Source of the DNA: Neptunitalea lumnitzerae
Lineage (GTDB): Bacteria; Bacteroidota; Bacteroidia; Flavobacteriales; Flavobacteriaceae
Assembly: GCF_027924185.1 (NCBI RefSeq)
Contig: NZ_BRVO01000002.1
Coordinates: 434,001 to 498,000, forward strand
Direction: 5' to 3'
Length of the DNA stretch: 64,000 bases
Shown: positions 32,601 to 39,788 of the stretch, piece by piece
Layout: every line of letters begins with the position of its first letter
Numbering within the stretch: the stretch's first letter is position 1
Program-made: the position numbers and the translations under genes
Notes under the pieces: model-generated
The model's input: only the letters and a program-made list of their open reading frames with translations
Databases searched by the model: none
What the model was told of the DNA's origin: nothing

Positions 32601-33973
32601 ATAACTTGTCCAAAAATAGCAGACTTCATCATTCTATCGGCTCCATATAAAGCAATGCTATCTTTTTCTGCTTTCTTTTCAGAAGAACTAAGATTGCCAA
32701 AATTTTCATGCTTTCGGGTAAATTGATAAGCTATGTATTCTACAATTATAACAGCCCCGTCAATAATAATTCCAAAATCAATAGCACCTAAACTCATCAA
32801 GTTAGCGTCTACACCAAATAAATACATTAAAGAAATAGCAAATAATAAGCATAGTGGAATAACAGAAGCCACAATTAATCCAGATCGTATATTACCTAGT
32901 AATAATACCACTACAAAAATTACAATAAGACATCCTAAAATTAAATTTTCAGCAATGGTGGCTGTAGTTCGCCCAATCAATTCACTTCTATCAAGTATAG
33001 GTTTTATGTAAACTCCTTCAGGTAATGTTTTCTGTATTTTCTCTATTCGCTGTTTTACTTTATTGATAGTTTGATTTGAGTTCGCATTTTTAAGCATCAT
33101 TATTTGGCCAAATACCTTTTCGCCAGTACCATTAGCGGTAACAGCTCCAAATCTAGGTGCATGTCCTAATTGTACTTTTGCTACATCTTTAACTAAAACA
33201 GGAAAACCATTTCTATTTTTAACAACAATATTTTCTATATCGCTAATAGAACTTACTAGACCTTCTCCACGAATAAAATAAGATTTACCGTTTTTTTCAA
33301 GATAACTACCTCCGGCAATGCTATTATTATTTTCTAATGCTGTATAAACTTCATCAGGTGTAATATTAGTAGCATTTAAATGCTCTGGACTAATAGCCAC
33401 TTCATATTGTTTTAAGAAACCTCCCCATGAGTTTATTTCAACAACACCTTTGATACCCGAAAGTTGCCGTTTTACTATCCAATCTTGTATAGTTCTTAAC
33501 TCAGTAGGAGAGTACCAATCTTCATATCCAGGCTTTACATCCAAAGTATACTGATATATTTCACCTAAACCTGTAGTGATTGGTCCCATTTCAGGACTTC
33601 CAAAATTATCAGGAATAGCTTCTGATGCGGCCTTAATTTTTTCAGCTATCAATTGCCTTGGCAAATAGGTGCCCAAAGATTCTTCAAAAACAATTGTAAC
33701 AACAGATAATCCAAACTTAGAAACAGAACGGATTTCTGTAACTCCAGGTAAGTTAGCCATTTGTAACTCAACTGGGTAGGTTATAAATTTTTCTACATCC
33801 TCAGTAGATAAATTACGAGATGTAGTAATTACTTGTACTTGGTTGTTGGTTATGTCAGGTGTTGCACCTAACGGAATTTTGGTAATAGCATATATACCAT
33901 AACCAGCAATAGCCAAAATAAATAGTATAACAATCAACTTATGTTGAATGCTAAAACGAATAATTTTAAGCAT
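29651..33973 (-). CDS. CzcA/CusA-type heavy-metal RND pump fused to a TolC-like outer-membrane domain
   Basis: Residues 1 to about 1035 are a heavy-metal RND proton antiporter: N-terminal helix, two porter domains, and twelve membrane segments ending LLTLIVLPVLYKMF. In helix 4, DFGIIIDGAVIIVEY matches the DFGxxxDGAxxxVE signature of CzcA-type divalent-cation pumps better than the copper/silver CusA pattern. After a short linker, NATIIIILISFISLSSNRVFAQ reads like an internal signal peptide, and residues about 1058-1440 form a TolC-like outer-membrane factor with long helices (ELKAASEQVNAVDAAMG, FFQYIQSIETAMKTKLNYL). The reading frame is continuous, so this is one 1440-residue chain. Fusions of this kind are known in Bacteroidota. 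The gene lies between a small His-rich protein and the adaptor. Confidence 0.92.
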   Translation of the reverse strand: MLKIIRFSIQHKLIVILFILAIAGYGIYAITKIPLGATPDITNNQVQVITTSRNLSTEDVEKFITYPVELQMANLPGVTEIRSVSKFGLSVVTIVFEESLGTYLPRQLIAEKIKAASEAIPDNFGSPEMGPITTGLGEIYQYTLDVKPGYEDWYSPTELRTIQDWIVKRQLSGIKGVVEINSWGGFLKQYEVAISPEHLNATNITPDEVYTALENNNSIAGGSYLEKNGKSYFIRGEGLVSSISDIENIVVKNRNGFPVLVKDVAKVQLGHAPRFGAVTANGTGEKVFGQIMMLKNANSNQTINKVKQRIEKIQKTLPEGVYIKPILDRSELIGRTTATIAENLILGCLIVIFVVVLLLGNIRSGLIVASVIPLCLLFAISLMYLFGVDANLMSLGAIDFGIIIDGAVIIVEYIAYQFTRKHENFGNLSSSEKKAEKDSIALYGADRMMKSAIFGQVIILIVFIPIFSLQGVEGKMFIPMALTFSFALIGAMLFCLTYVPVVSSLFLKPSSPTKRNISVRLMNFLHKIYLPVIVKCMEYKKTVLSFSVVLVLIGGYIFSTMGSEFVPTLDEGDFVIQPVLPTGTSLKQTTEITTKIENILLENFPEVEQIVSRIGAAEVPTDPMSMEDSDIIIKLRPKDEWTSASSKDELADKFKEKLEIIPNLEVEFTQPIEMRFNELVTGVKSDIAVKIFGEDLSVLANKANEIKELIKNVEGASDISVEKVEGLPQMKVSYNRAKLARYGVSVEEVNHLISMNFAGTKAGNVFEGEKRFDLVVRLDTNYKKGINSLERLYVTTPLGVQVPLEELAEIVYTKGPAQISRDDTNRRIVVGINVRNRDLQSVVDDIERIIDAKLKLPTGYVIKYGGQFENLQSARNRLLIAVPIALALIFVMLYFAFSSLKETLIVFSAIPLASVGGILFLWLRGLPFSISAGVGFIALFGIVVLNGIVLIEHFKDKLAKDHASVTETLITAANERLRPVLITASAAALGFLPMAISTNAGAEVQRPLATVVIGGLITATLLTLIVLPVLYKMFNQKIKVKPNATIIIILISFISLSSNRVFAQTIELSTKEVLDSVRVNNLELKAASEQVNAVDAAMGMAFDFDKTNIYYEYDENNLATNNLPLKVFGIQQNFNFPTVYGAKHRMLKQAYEVEKSKKELLQKQLIKKVLLQLNNVRYTSEKQRIYTFLDSLYSNFSHAASRRFELGETNYLEKITAQTKSKEIAIAVASANSEKKNAYNILYENVQNRYVFTLKDDTLSKLLLKEVSLENNELISLFENQKKLMDYEYKNERQNLLPDITLGYFFGTNSNLQTTPSGYHIGLDIPILFGGKNSKIKAAKYRSNAAAYQLASYSSQVETHKHILLNNLEKQQLELNYYEKEGNALTEEIIKTADMSFKNGEIDFFQYIQSIETAMKTKLNYLKALYEYNNIVIEFNYLTL

Positions 33974-34029
33974 TTTTAAATATTCAAAAAGTTAAACTCT
34001 GTGTGTATGTAAGGGTTAAATATTGAATA

Positions 34030-34419
34030 TTAGCACTTAGGAGGTTGAAGAATATAGGTACCAAAAAGCCATTCAGGGCAATTAACTACATGTGTATTTA
34101 ATTCCTTTTTTACATCAACAGTTAAATAATTTCTAAAAGAAATTGTTGGTATATTACTGCCTACAAAATGATGTATTTCTAAAGAATGGCCAGAAAACGG
34201 AATTTTGTGTCCGTTAGCATGATGCATCTTAGAATGAGTATCTTGTTTATTACCATAATGTTTGTCTACAAAATCATAAAAAGAATCATTAAAACAAGCT
34301 TTATGTTGCTTATAATGAACTATCAAAGAATTATATTCTCTTAAGACACCAAAGTCTGAAAATATCATTTGAGAGCTTAGTAAAATGAAAAAAATTATAT
34401 GTAATAAATTTTTAAACAT
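34030..34419 (-). CDS. Small His-rich exported protein at the head of the metal-efflux operon
   Basis: This protein has about 129 residues from the preferred ATG at 34419 (34437 is an alternative). The signal peptide MFKNLLHIIFFILLSSQMIFS is followed by a region with many histidines (KHYGNKQDTHSKMHHANGHK, GHSLEIHHF) and two late cysteines (VVNCPEW and the last residue). It is 56 bases upstream of the RND pump and on the same strand. The histidine clusters and position suggest a periplasmic metal-binding or metal-sensing accessory protein of the pump, in the manner of small proteins in other Bacteroidota cation-efflux operons. I recognise no named domain. The protein is real by operon position and signal peptide; its function is inferred. 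Confidence 0.72.
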   Translation of the reverse strand: MFKNLLHIIFFILLSSQMIFSDFGVLREYNSLIVHYKQHKACFNDSFYDFVDKHYGNKQDTHSKMHHANGHKIPFSGHSLEIHHFVGSNIPTISFRNYLTVDVKKELNTHVVNCPEWLFGTYILQPPKC

Positions 34420-34591
34420 AGTTGTAGAATGCAACAAAACAAAAATAAGAACAAAATTATTGATTAGTAAGTATACAAAATTAATTTTAGCTTAAGATTT
34501 CTCATAAAAGACAACAATTTTGTATAAAAACATAAATATACGATAAAAAGTATTATTTTTACGACGAATTACACAGTTGCTCTATATGCTT

Positions 34592-34864
34592 ATGAAGACA
34601 AAAATACCTTTGGAAACAGCAATTGCTTATTGCAATGATTTTTATGCTGCAGATTCTGTAGATGATAAACGCGCTATAGGAAGTAGTTTAATTTCTGATT
34701 TAGAAGTTACTTATAAAGATAAAGCTAATTATGTTAACAGTACTTTGTCGCCAATTTTGCAATTACATGTAGATACCTTTAACAGAACAAAAATAAAATT
34801 AAAACCAGAGAATTTAAAAGCTCTTGTAACAGATTTATATAATAAGAATAACGGAGATTTTTAA
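34592..34864 (+). CDS. Small hypothetical protein
   Basis: About 90 residues from the ATG at 34592; upstream TTG (34577) and ATG (34586) in the same frame are less convincing. It is mainly helical and charged, without signal peptide or membrane segment (ETAIAYCNDFYAADSVDDKR, KLKPENLKALVTDLYNKNN). I do not recognise the family. It is divergent from the metal-efflux operon across a spacer of about 170 bases and has its own terminator at 34889-34916, which supports it as a real monocistronic gene. No function can be proposed. Confidence 0.65.
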   Translation: MKTKIPLETAIAYCNDFYAADSVDDKRAIGSSLISDLEVTYKDKANYVNSTLSPILQLHVDTFNRTKIKLKPENLKALVTDLYNKNNGDF

Positions 34865-34888
34865 GTATAATGATTTTAGAAATTGGAT

Positions 34889-34916
34889 AAAAGGAACTTT
34901 AATAGTTCCTTTTTTT
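34889..34916 (+). terminator. Intrinsic terminator of the small hypothetical gene
   Basis: Arms AAAAGGAACT (34889-34898) and AGTTCCTTTT (34904-34913) pair perfectly around TTAAT and run into seven T residues. It starts 25 bases after the stop codon. Confidence 0.85.
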
Positions 34917-35002
34917 AATACACATAAACGACTTATAATTTATATTATGTAAAATAGAAAAACAAATTGCCTTCGCTCTTTTACAAGTTTCATATTAATA
35001 AC

Positions 35003-35010
35003 TAATTTTG
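35003..35010 (+). promoter_or_regulatory. -7 promoter box of the DUF3817 gene
   Basis: TAATTTTG is an exact TAnnTTTG match ending 17 bases before the ATG at 35028, which would give a very short leader. The -33 box is not evident. Confidence 0.35.
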
Positions 35011-35027
35011 TGACTTAATATACTAAT

Positions 35028-35306
35028 ATGAATTTATCAAACTTTAGAATTATAAGTATTCTTGAAGGTATTTCTTTTTTATTGATTTTTACAGTCTCTA
35101 TGCCTTTAAAATATATGATGGACTATCATACTCCCAATAAAATTATTGGTATGTCTCATGGCATATTATTTGTACTGTACATTTTCATGGCTTACAGCTT
35201 ACAAAAACAACAAAATTGGACTAACAAACAATTATTAATAATTATGGCTTGTTCTGTAATTCCATTCGGTACTTTTTGGATGGATAAAAAATATTTAAAA
35301 GCGTAA
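35028..35306 (+). CDS. DUF3817 small membrane protein
   Basis: This 92-residue integral membrane protein has three hydrophobic segments, at about residues 7-27, 43-60 and 68-83. The order of motifs, ILEGISFLLIF, then P-K-I-I-G-M-S-H-G-I-L-F in the second segment, then FGTFWMDKKYLK at the end, fits DUF3817 (YdzA-like) proteins. The biochemical role of that family is not known. It has its own promoter box and lies 62 bases upstream of thioredoxin, with which it might be co-transcribed. Confidence 0.82.
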   Translation: MNLSNFRIISILEGISFLLIFTVSMPLKYMMDYHTPNKIIGMSHGILFVLYIFMAYSLQKQQNWTNKQLLIIMACSVIPFGTFWMDKKYLKA

Positions 35307-35368
35307 CATTAGTTACTAATAACTGTTTTTGACTTTATTATTTTAGATATTTTAAAATATTAAATGCT

Positions 35369-35668
35369 ATGAGTAGTTTTAAAACTTTAATAAATCAATC
35401 TAAACCTGTTTTAATAGATTTTCATGCAGAATGGTGTGGTCCTTGTAAAATGATGCCTCCTATTTTACATAAAATAAAAGATAAGTTTGGTGACCAAGTA
35501 TCTATTTTGAAAATTGATGTAGACAAAAATCAGGAATTAGCAGCTAAATATCAGATTAGAGGTGTACCTACATTAATGTTATTTAAGGAAGGTACTCAAC
35601 TATGGAGACAATCTGGAGTACCTACTGAGGCTCAATTAGTAGAGATTTTAACTCCACATATAATTTAA
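35369..35668 (+). CDS. trxA: Thioredoxin
   Basis: This is a cytoplasmic thioredoxin of 99 residues without a signal peptide. The active site is WCGPC with C23 and C26, preceded by VLIDFHAEWC. The cis-proline motif GVPTLMLFKEG lies at about residue 70, and the central strand has ILKIDVDKNQELAAKYQIRG. These are the standard landmarks, and the length is near the 105-110 usual for the family. A perfect 15-bp hairpin overlaps its stop codon and ends the transcript against the convergent HD-domain gene. Confidence 0.93.
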   Translation: MSSFKTLINQSKPVLIDFHAEWCGPCKMMPPILHKIKDKFGDQVSILKIDVDKNQELAAKYQIRGVPTLMLFKEGTQLWRQSGVPTEAQLVEILTPHII

Positions 35669-35702
35669 TAATCTATTCTTGAATAAATCAAGAATAGATT
35701 AT
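35668..35702. terminator. Perfect 15-bp hairpin terminator, bidirectional
   Basis: Arms at 35668-35682 and 35688-35702 are perfectly complementary around ATAAA. The left arm starts at the last base of the thioredoxin stop codon, and the convergent gene ends at 35721. The T-tract on the + strand is interrupted (ACTTTCTCTTTT), so efficiency may be moderate. Confidence 0.8.
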
Positions 35703-35720
35703 ACTTTCTCTTTTGTTATC

Positions 35721-36962
35721 CTAGTTACTTCTTAGTAATTCATGTTTAGGATAGCATAGGTAATATTTTATTACTGGTTTAGACAATGCTTTTAAATTTA
35801 ATTGATCAGAAGCTTCTATAACATCTAACACTTTATTAGACTTAGTTAATATATTTATCTGCTGGGTATCTTTATCATACGCTTGATTTTTTACTTGACC
35901 ACTAAAAATAAAATAGTTAGCCTCTTCATCAGTTATATTATAAACTTCCATCATCTCCTCTATCTTTATACCTAATTTTACTTTATTCATAGGCTTTTTT
36001 CGGAATTTAATTTTCAAGAGATGCCTATCTAAAATCATATTACATAAATTACTAAGAACAAAGTCTTTGTGAAACCTCCATTCTTTCATTGCAGCTATTA
36101 TATCTGAATCATCTAATCTTGAAAAGTTATTTAATACCGTAACATCAAAATTTTCTATATTAATGTGATTGTGAAGAAAAAAATGAAGCGCAGTACTAGC
36201 GTACAAGTCTTGACCATTTTCTATTAATTGTTTGGCTCTCTTCAAAATTCTGATAAGTAATTGCTCTGCAACTACACTGGTTTTATGAAGATATGCCTGC
36301 CAATACATCAAACGTCTCCCAACAAGAAACTTCTCTACAGAATAGATACCCTTCTCCTCTACTACTAATTCTTCATTTCTAACGTTTAACATAGTAATAA
36401 TTCGTTCTGAATTAATATTACCTTCTGCAACACCAGAATAGAAACTATCACGCTTCAAATAATCGGCTCTATCCATATCTAATTGACTAGAGACAAGTTG
36501 ATTCATAAATTTTCGAGGATATTTCTTTCTAAAAATTTCTATAGCCACCGTTAAACTTCCGTTAAACTCATCATTTAGATGTTCCATAAAAAGCAACGAA
36601 ATAGTCTCATGTGACACTCCATTTACAATAGCCTCCTCCATTGCATGAGAAAATGGGCCATGCCCTATATCATGCAGTAAAATAGCTACTAACAATCCTT
36701 CTTCTTCTTTCTCTGATATCTCAACTCCTTTAAAACGAAGTGTTTGTATAGATTTCTGCATCAAATGCATGCATCCTAATGCATGATGAAAACGGGTATG
36801 ATGTGCCCCAGGATATACCAAATACGAAAGTCCCATCTGGGTTATTCTACGTAACCTTTGAAAGTACGGGTGCTGCACGAGATCAAAAATTAGCTCATTT
36901 GGAATGGTAATAAATCCGTAAATTGGATCGTTGAATATTTTAAGTTTATTACGATTTTTCAA
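35721..36962 (-). CDS. HD-domain phosphohydrolase (dNTPase-like)
   Basis: This 413-residue protein belongs to the HD superfamily branch that includes deoxynucleoside triphosphate triphosphohydrolases and SAMHD1-like proteins. The metal-binding HD motif appears as HHTRFHHALG (about residues 54-63), LLHDIGHGPFSHAME (about 93-107) and later SSQLDMDRADYLKRDS (about 158-172). The opening FNDPIYGFITIP is characteristic of this subgroup. Substrate is presumably a nucleotide, but dNTPase activity is not shown for this branch. The gene is divergent from porX with only 46 bases between starts, so the two promoters overlap. Confidence 0.88.
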   Translation of the reverse strand: MKNRNKLKIFNDPIYGFITIPNELIFDLVQHPYFQRLRRITQMGLSYLVYPGAHHTRFHHALGCMHLMQKSIQTLRFKGVEISEKEEEGLLVAILLHDIGHGPFSHAMEEAIVNGVSHETISLLFMEHLNDEFNGSLTVAIEIFRKKYPRKFMNQLVSSQLDMDRADYLKRDSFYSGVAEGNINSERIITMLNVRNEELVVEEKGIYSVEKFLVGRRLMYWQAYLHKTSVVAEQLLIRILKRAKQLIENGQDLYASTALHFFLHNHINIENFDVTVLNNFSRLDDSDIIAAMKEWRFHKDFVLSNLCNMILDRHLLKIKFRKKPMNKVKLGIKIEEMMEVYNITDEEANYFIFSGQVKNQAYDKDTQQINILTKSNKVLDVIEASDQLNLKALSKPVIKYYLCYPKHELLRSN

Positions 36963-36997
36963 AATTGAATAATAAAAATTGCACTATTAATTATAAG

Positions 36998-37005
36998 CAA
37001 ATATA
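36998..37005 (-). promoter_or_regulatory. -7 promoter box of the HD-domain gene
   Basis: On the - strand this reads TATATTTG, matching TAnnTTTG, 35 bases before the start codon. It lies only 3 bases from the porX start, so transcription of the two divergent genes may interfere. Confidence 0.35.
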
Positions 37006-37008
37006 GGT

Positions 37009-38553
37009 ATGAATAAAATAAAAATCCTTTGGGTAGACGATGAAATTGATCTTTTGAAGCCACATATTCTTTTTTTACAGAAAAAAAACTATGATGTAAC
37101 TACCTTACAAAGTGGACTAGAAGCAATTGATCTCATATCTGAAGAAAACTTTGATATTATTTTTTTAGATGAGAATATGCCTGGTTTATCTGGTTTAGAG
37201 ACCTTAACAGAAATAAAAGCTAAAAAACCAAGTATACCCATTGTAATGATTACAAAAAGCGAAGAAGAGTATATTATGGAAGAGGCTATTGGATCTAAAA
37301 TTGCAGACTATCTTATCAAGCCCGTCAATCCAAACCAAATTCTACTAAGTTTAAAGAAAAATTTAGATCATTCACGATTAGTTTCTGAAAAAACTACTTC
37401 AAATTATCAGCAAGAATTCAGAAAAATAGCTATGGATTTATCTATGATTAATAGCTATGAAGAATGGGAAGAAATTTATCGTAAACTAATCTATTGGGAA
37501 CTAGAGTTAGAAGATATTGAAGAAGCAAGTATGAGAGAAATACTTGAATCTCAAAAAAGTGAAGCTAATAATCAATTTTTTAAATTTATTAGTAAAAATT
37601 ATGAAGACTGGTTTCATGGAGATGGACCTACCATGTCTCATGAACTCTTCAGATCTAAGATCGTTCCTCAACTAGACAAAGAAACTCCTACACTATTAGT
37701 GGTTGTAGATAATTTAAGATACGATCAATGGAAAGCTATGGAGGGCATTGTATCTAATTACTATAAGCCTATTCAAGAAGAAACCTATTGCAGTATCTTA
37801 CCTACAGCTACTCAATATGCTAGAAATGCTATTTTCTCAGGATTAATGCCCTCAGAAATGGAGAAATTATATCCTCAATATTGGAAAAATGATGTGGATG
37901 ATGGTGGTAAAAATTTACATGAGGAAGACTTCTTAGCTGAACAGATAAGAAGATTGGGATTAGATATTAAATGGGAATACCATAAAATAAGCTCTCTAAA
38001 AGCAGGAAAAAAACTAGCAGATAACTTTAAAAACCAGAAAGATAACGATTTATGTGTGATTGTATATAACTTTGTTGATATGCTTTCACATGCTAAAACT
38101 GAAATGGAAGTTGTTAAAGAATTAGCCTCTAATGACAAAGCTTACAGGTCTTTAACTACTAGCTGGTTTAAAAACTCGCCTCTCTTAGAAATTATTCAAC
38201 AGGCGCAACAATTAGGTTTTAAACTTTTAATAACCACAGATCATGGTACTATTAATGTTAAAAACCCTTCTAAGGTTATAGGTGATAAAGAAACGAGTTT
38301 AAACCTTCGATATAAAACTGGACGAAGCTTAACTTATGAGAATAAAGAAGTTTTGGCTTTTAAAGATCCAAAACACGTGTTTTTACCTAGTATTACCATG
38401 AGTAGTTCATTTATCTTTGCAAAACAAGATTATTTTTTTGCATACCCTAATAACTACAATCATTACGTGAGTTATTATAGAAATACGTATCAGCATGGTG
38501 GTGTATCTTTAGAAGAAATGATAATACCATTTGTTGTTCTAGAACCAAAATAG
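37009..38553 (+). CDS. porX: PorX: response regulator with PglZ/alkaline-phosphatase-like domain, type IX secretion control
   Basis: Residues 1-120 form a CheY-like receiver (LWVDDEIDLLK, phospho-acceptor D54 in IIFLDENMPG, K106 region LIKPVNP). After a helical linker, residues about 205-510 form a PglZ domain of the alkaline phosphatase superfamily, with metal ligands and nucleophile suggested by VVVDNLRYDQW, LPTATQYARNA, MLSHAKTEME, TTDHGTINV and QHGGVSLEEMI. This architecture and 514-residue length match PorX of Porphyromonas and Flavobacterium, which with the kinase PorY controls type IX secretion and acts as a phosphodiesterase on oligonucleotides. No PorY is in the window. The gene precedes tsaE by 9 bases. 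Confidence 0.93.
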   Translation: MNKIKILWVDDEIDLLKPHILFLQKKNYDVTTLQSGLEAIDLISEENFDIIFLDENMPGLSGLETLTEIKAKKPSIPIVMITKSEEEYIMEEAIGSKIADYLIKPVNPNQILLSLKKNLDHSRLVSEKTTSNYQQEFRKIAMDLSMINSYEEWEEIYRKLIYWELELEDIEEASMREILESQKSEANNQFFKFISKNYEDWFHGDGPTMSHELFRSKIVPQLDKETPTLLVVVDNLRYDQWKAMEGIVSNYYKPIQEETYCSILPTATQYARNAIFSGLMPSEMEKLYPQYWKNDVDDGGKNLHEEDFLAEQIRRLGLDIKWEYHKISSLKAGKKLADNFKNQKDNDLCVIVYNFVDMLSHAKTEMEVVKELASNDKAYRSLTTSWFKNSPLLEIIQQAQQLGFKLLITTDHGTINVKNPSKVIGDKETSLNLRYKTGRSLTYENKEVLAFKDPKHVFLPSITMSSSFIFAKQDYFFAYPNNYNHYVSYYRNTYQHGGVSLEEMIIPFVVLEPK

Positions 38554-38562
38554 AAATTAAAC

Positions 38563-38976
38563 ATGATAATAGAATATAATTTGTCTGATATTGAAAGTGT
38601 GGCAAAGAAACTAATAGAGTTTTGCGATAGCAGAACTCTATTGTTTTATGGAGAAATGGGGTCTGGTAAGACTACTCTTATAAAAAGACTTGTTAAAGAA
38701 TTAGGCGTGTCAGAAGTTGCTAACAGCCCTACTTATGGTTTTGTAAACATATATGAAACTGATAAAGGAGAGCAAATAAACCATTTTGATTTGTACAGGT
38801 TACAATCAGAAGAAGAAGCATATGATATTGGTTTAGAAGAATATTTCTATGGAGAAGATTGGAACTTTATTGAATGGCCAGAAGTAGCTTTAAATATTAT
38901 TCCTGAAAATTTTATAAAACTCACTTTTGAGAAGGTAAACGAAAACGTAAGAAAATTAACTATTCAAAAAAATTAA
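38563..38976 (+). CDS. tsaE: TsaE, ATPase for tRNA t6A modification
   Basis: TsaE works with TsaB, TsaC and TsaD to make N6-threonylcarbamoyladenosine on ANN-decoding tRNAs. The Walker A motif GEMGSGKTTLIKRL lies at about residues 31-44, followed by the switch-like NSPTYGFVN and the Walker B-like IEWPEVA and HFDLYRL motifs. The length of 137 residues is typical. It follows porX closely and is probably in one transcript with it, an arrangement I regard as common in Flavobacteriaceae. Confidence 0.93.
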   Translation: MIIEYNLSDIESVAKKLIEFCDSRTLLFYGEMGSGKTTLIKRLVKELGVSEVANSPTYGFVNIYETDKGEQINHFDLYRLQSEEEAYDIGLEEYFYGEDWNFIEWPEVALNIIPENFIKLTFEKVNENVRKLTIQKN

Positions 38977-39002
38977 GTTCAAACCTCTATCAAATATTTT
39001 AC

Positions 39003-39010
39003 TATATTTG
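39003..39010 (+). promoter_or_regulatory. -7 promoter box ahead of the small lipoprotein gene
   Basis: TATATTTG matches TAnnTTTG, 27 bases after the tsaE stop. If used, it gives a leader of about 115 bases before the lipoprotein start at 39132; I see no stable fold in that leader. Confidence 0.35.
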
Positions 39011-39131
39011 TTCAACCTTAACATTAACCTACAAACAACGCCAACTGGTAAAGATACAACTAAAGTATTTAGTATAAATTAGTTATAATTTTCTAGGTTT
39101 GTCATGTCTAAAACCTATAAAATTTATAATT

Positions 39132-39287
39132 ATGAAAAAAATCAAAGCATTTGTCATTTTAGGATTAATGGCAGTTTCTTTAGGAGTTTCTTGCTCACCA
39201 GCAAGCGTTGCAGATGAAGACAATTTATATGATCACCAAACAGCGCAAGATAAAAGAGACCCAATTGTTAGGCCTTCTGCCGGCTAG
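39132..39287 (+). CDS. Very small lipoprotein overlapping the next gene
   Basis: A 51-residue protein starting at ATG 39132 (the ATG at 39099 would add a non-signal prefix). The signal peptide MKKIKAFVILGLMAVSLGV ends in a lipobox with Cys at residue 21, leaving a mature lipopeptide of only about 30 residues with an acidic then basic tail (DNLYDHQTAQDKRDPIVRP). A clean lipoprotein signal in an ORF this short is unlikely by chance. Its last 59 bases overlap the start of the membrane protein gene in another frame. I do not recognise the family. Function is unknown; it may accompany the membrane protein. Confidence 0.65.
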   Translation: MKKIKAFVILGLMAVSLGVSCSPASVADEDNLYDHQTAQDKRDPIVRPSAG

Positions 39288-39741
39288 TATTGTTGCACTA
39301 TTAGTTGCGATAGCACCGTACATATTTTATTTATATACAGATGTCCCAGATACACCAACCTGGGACACTTTTTTTGGTACTATTGAAAGTAATTATTACG
39401 GAAATGTAAATGATATGATCTGGATTTTCTTAGGAAAATTCGTACCTTTCTACTTGTTAATTTTATGGTTTCTAACCTGCAAGCACTGGTGGTATCATGT
39501 AATACTAATTCCTATTAGTATGTATGCCTTCCAGCTTTTTTATGTAATAAATGATGAAAATCCTATTTTTGATGAAGTTGAAATATACTTGGTGCTACCA
39601 ATTATGTTAGTTATTGCACCTATCGTATATTTAATTAGAATCAAGATATTTGAAAAATTTGTATATGGTATTGATATTAAAAAGATTGAAGAAGAGTTAG
39701 AGAGATATCAAACCAGCGAAGAAAGCAAGGGTTCAAATTAA
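39229..39741 (+). CDS. Conserved membrane protein of unknown function
   Basis: About 170 residues from the ATG at 39229 (TTG 39208, ATG 39214 and TTG 39265 are other in-frame starts). Membrane helices are at about residues 14-34, 62-82, 90-105 and 120-140, then a charged helical C-terminus (KKIEEELERYQTSEESKG). The motif WFLTCKHWWYHVILIPISMY in the second and third helices looks family-defining. The first basic residues before LLGLLPASIVALL support the 39229 start, which forces a 59-base overlap with the small lipoprotein gene in the +1 frame. Alanine dehydrogenase follows after 47 bases. Function is unknown. Confidence 0.78.
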   Translation: MITKQRKIKETQLLGLLPASIVALLVAIAPYIFYLYTDVPDTPTWDTFFGTIESNYYGNVNDMIWIFLGKFVPFYLLILWFLTCKHWWYHVILIPISMYAFQLFYVINDENPIFDEVEIYLVLPIMLVIAPIVYLIRIKIFEKFVYGIDIKKIEEELERYQTSEESKGSN

Positions 39742-39788
39742 ACAATAGATTAGTTTTCTATTACTAACTTTTATTAACTAAGCAACAT

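Noticed and set aside
32355-33011. Several + strand ORFs of 90-125 codons inside the RND pump gene
   Set aside because: All mirror membrane helices of the pump and show no independent features.
29651-33973. Frameshift or assembly join creating the pump-TolC fusion
   Set aside because: The frame is uninterrupted, the linker is plausible, and such fusions are known in Bacteroidota metal pumps.
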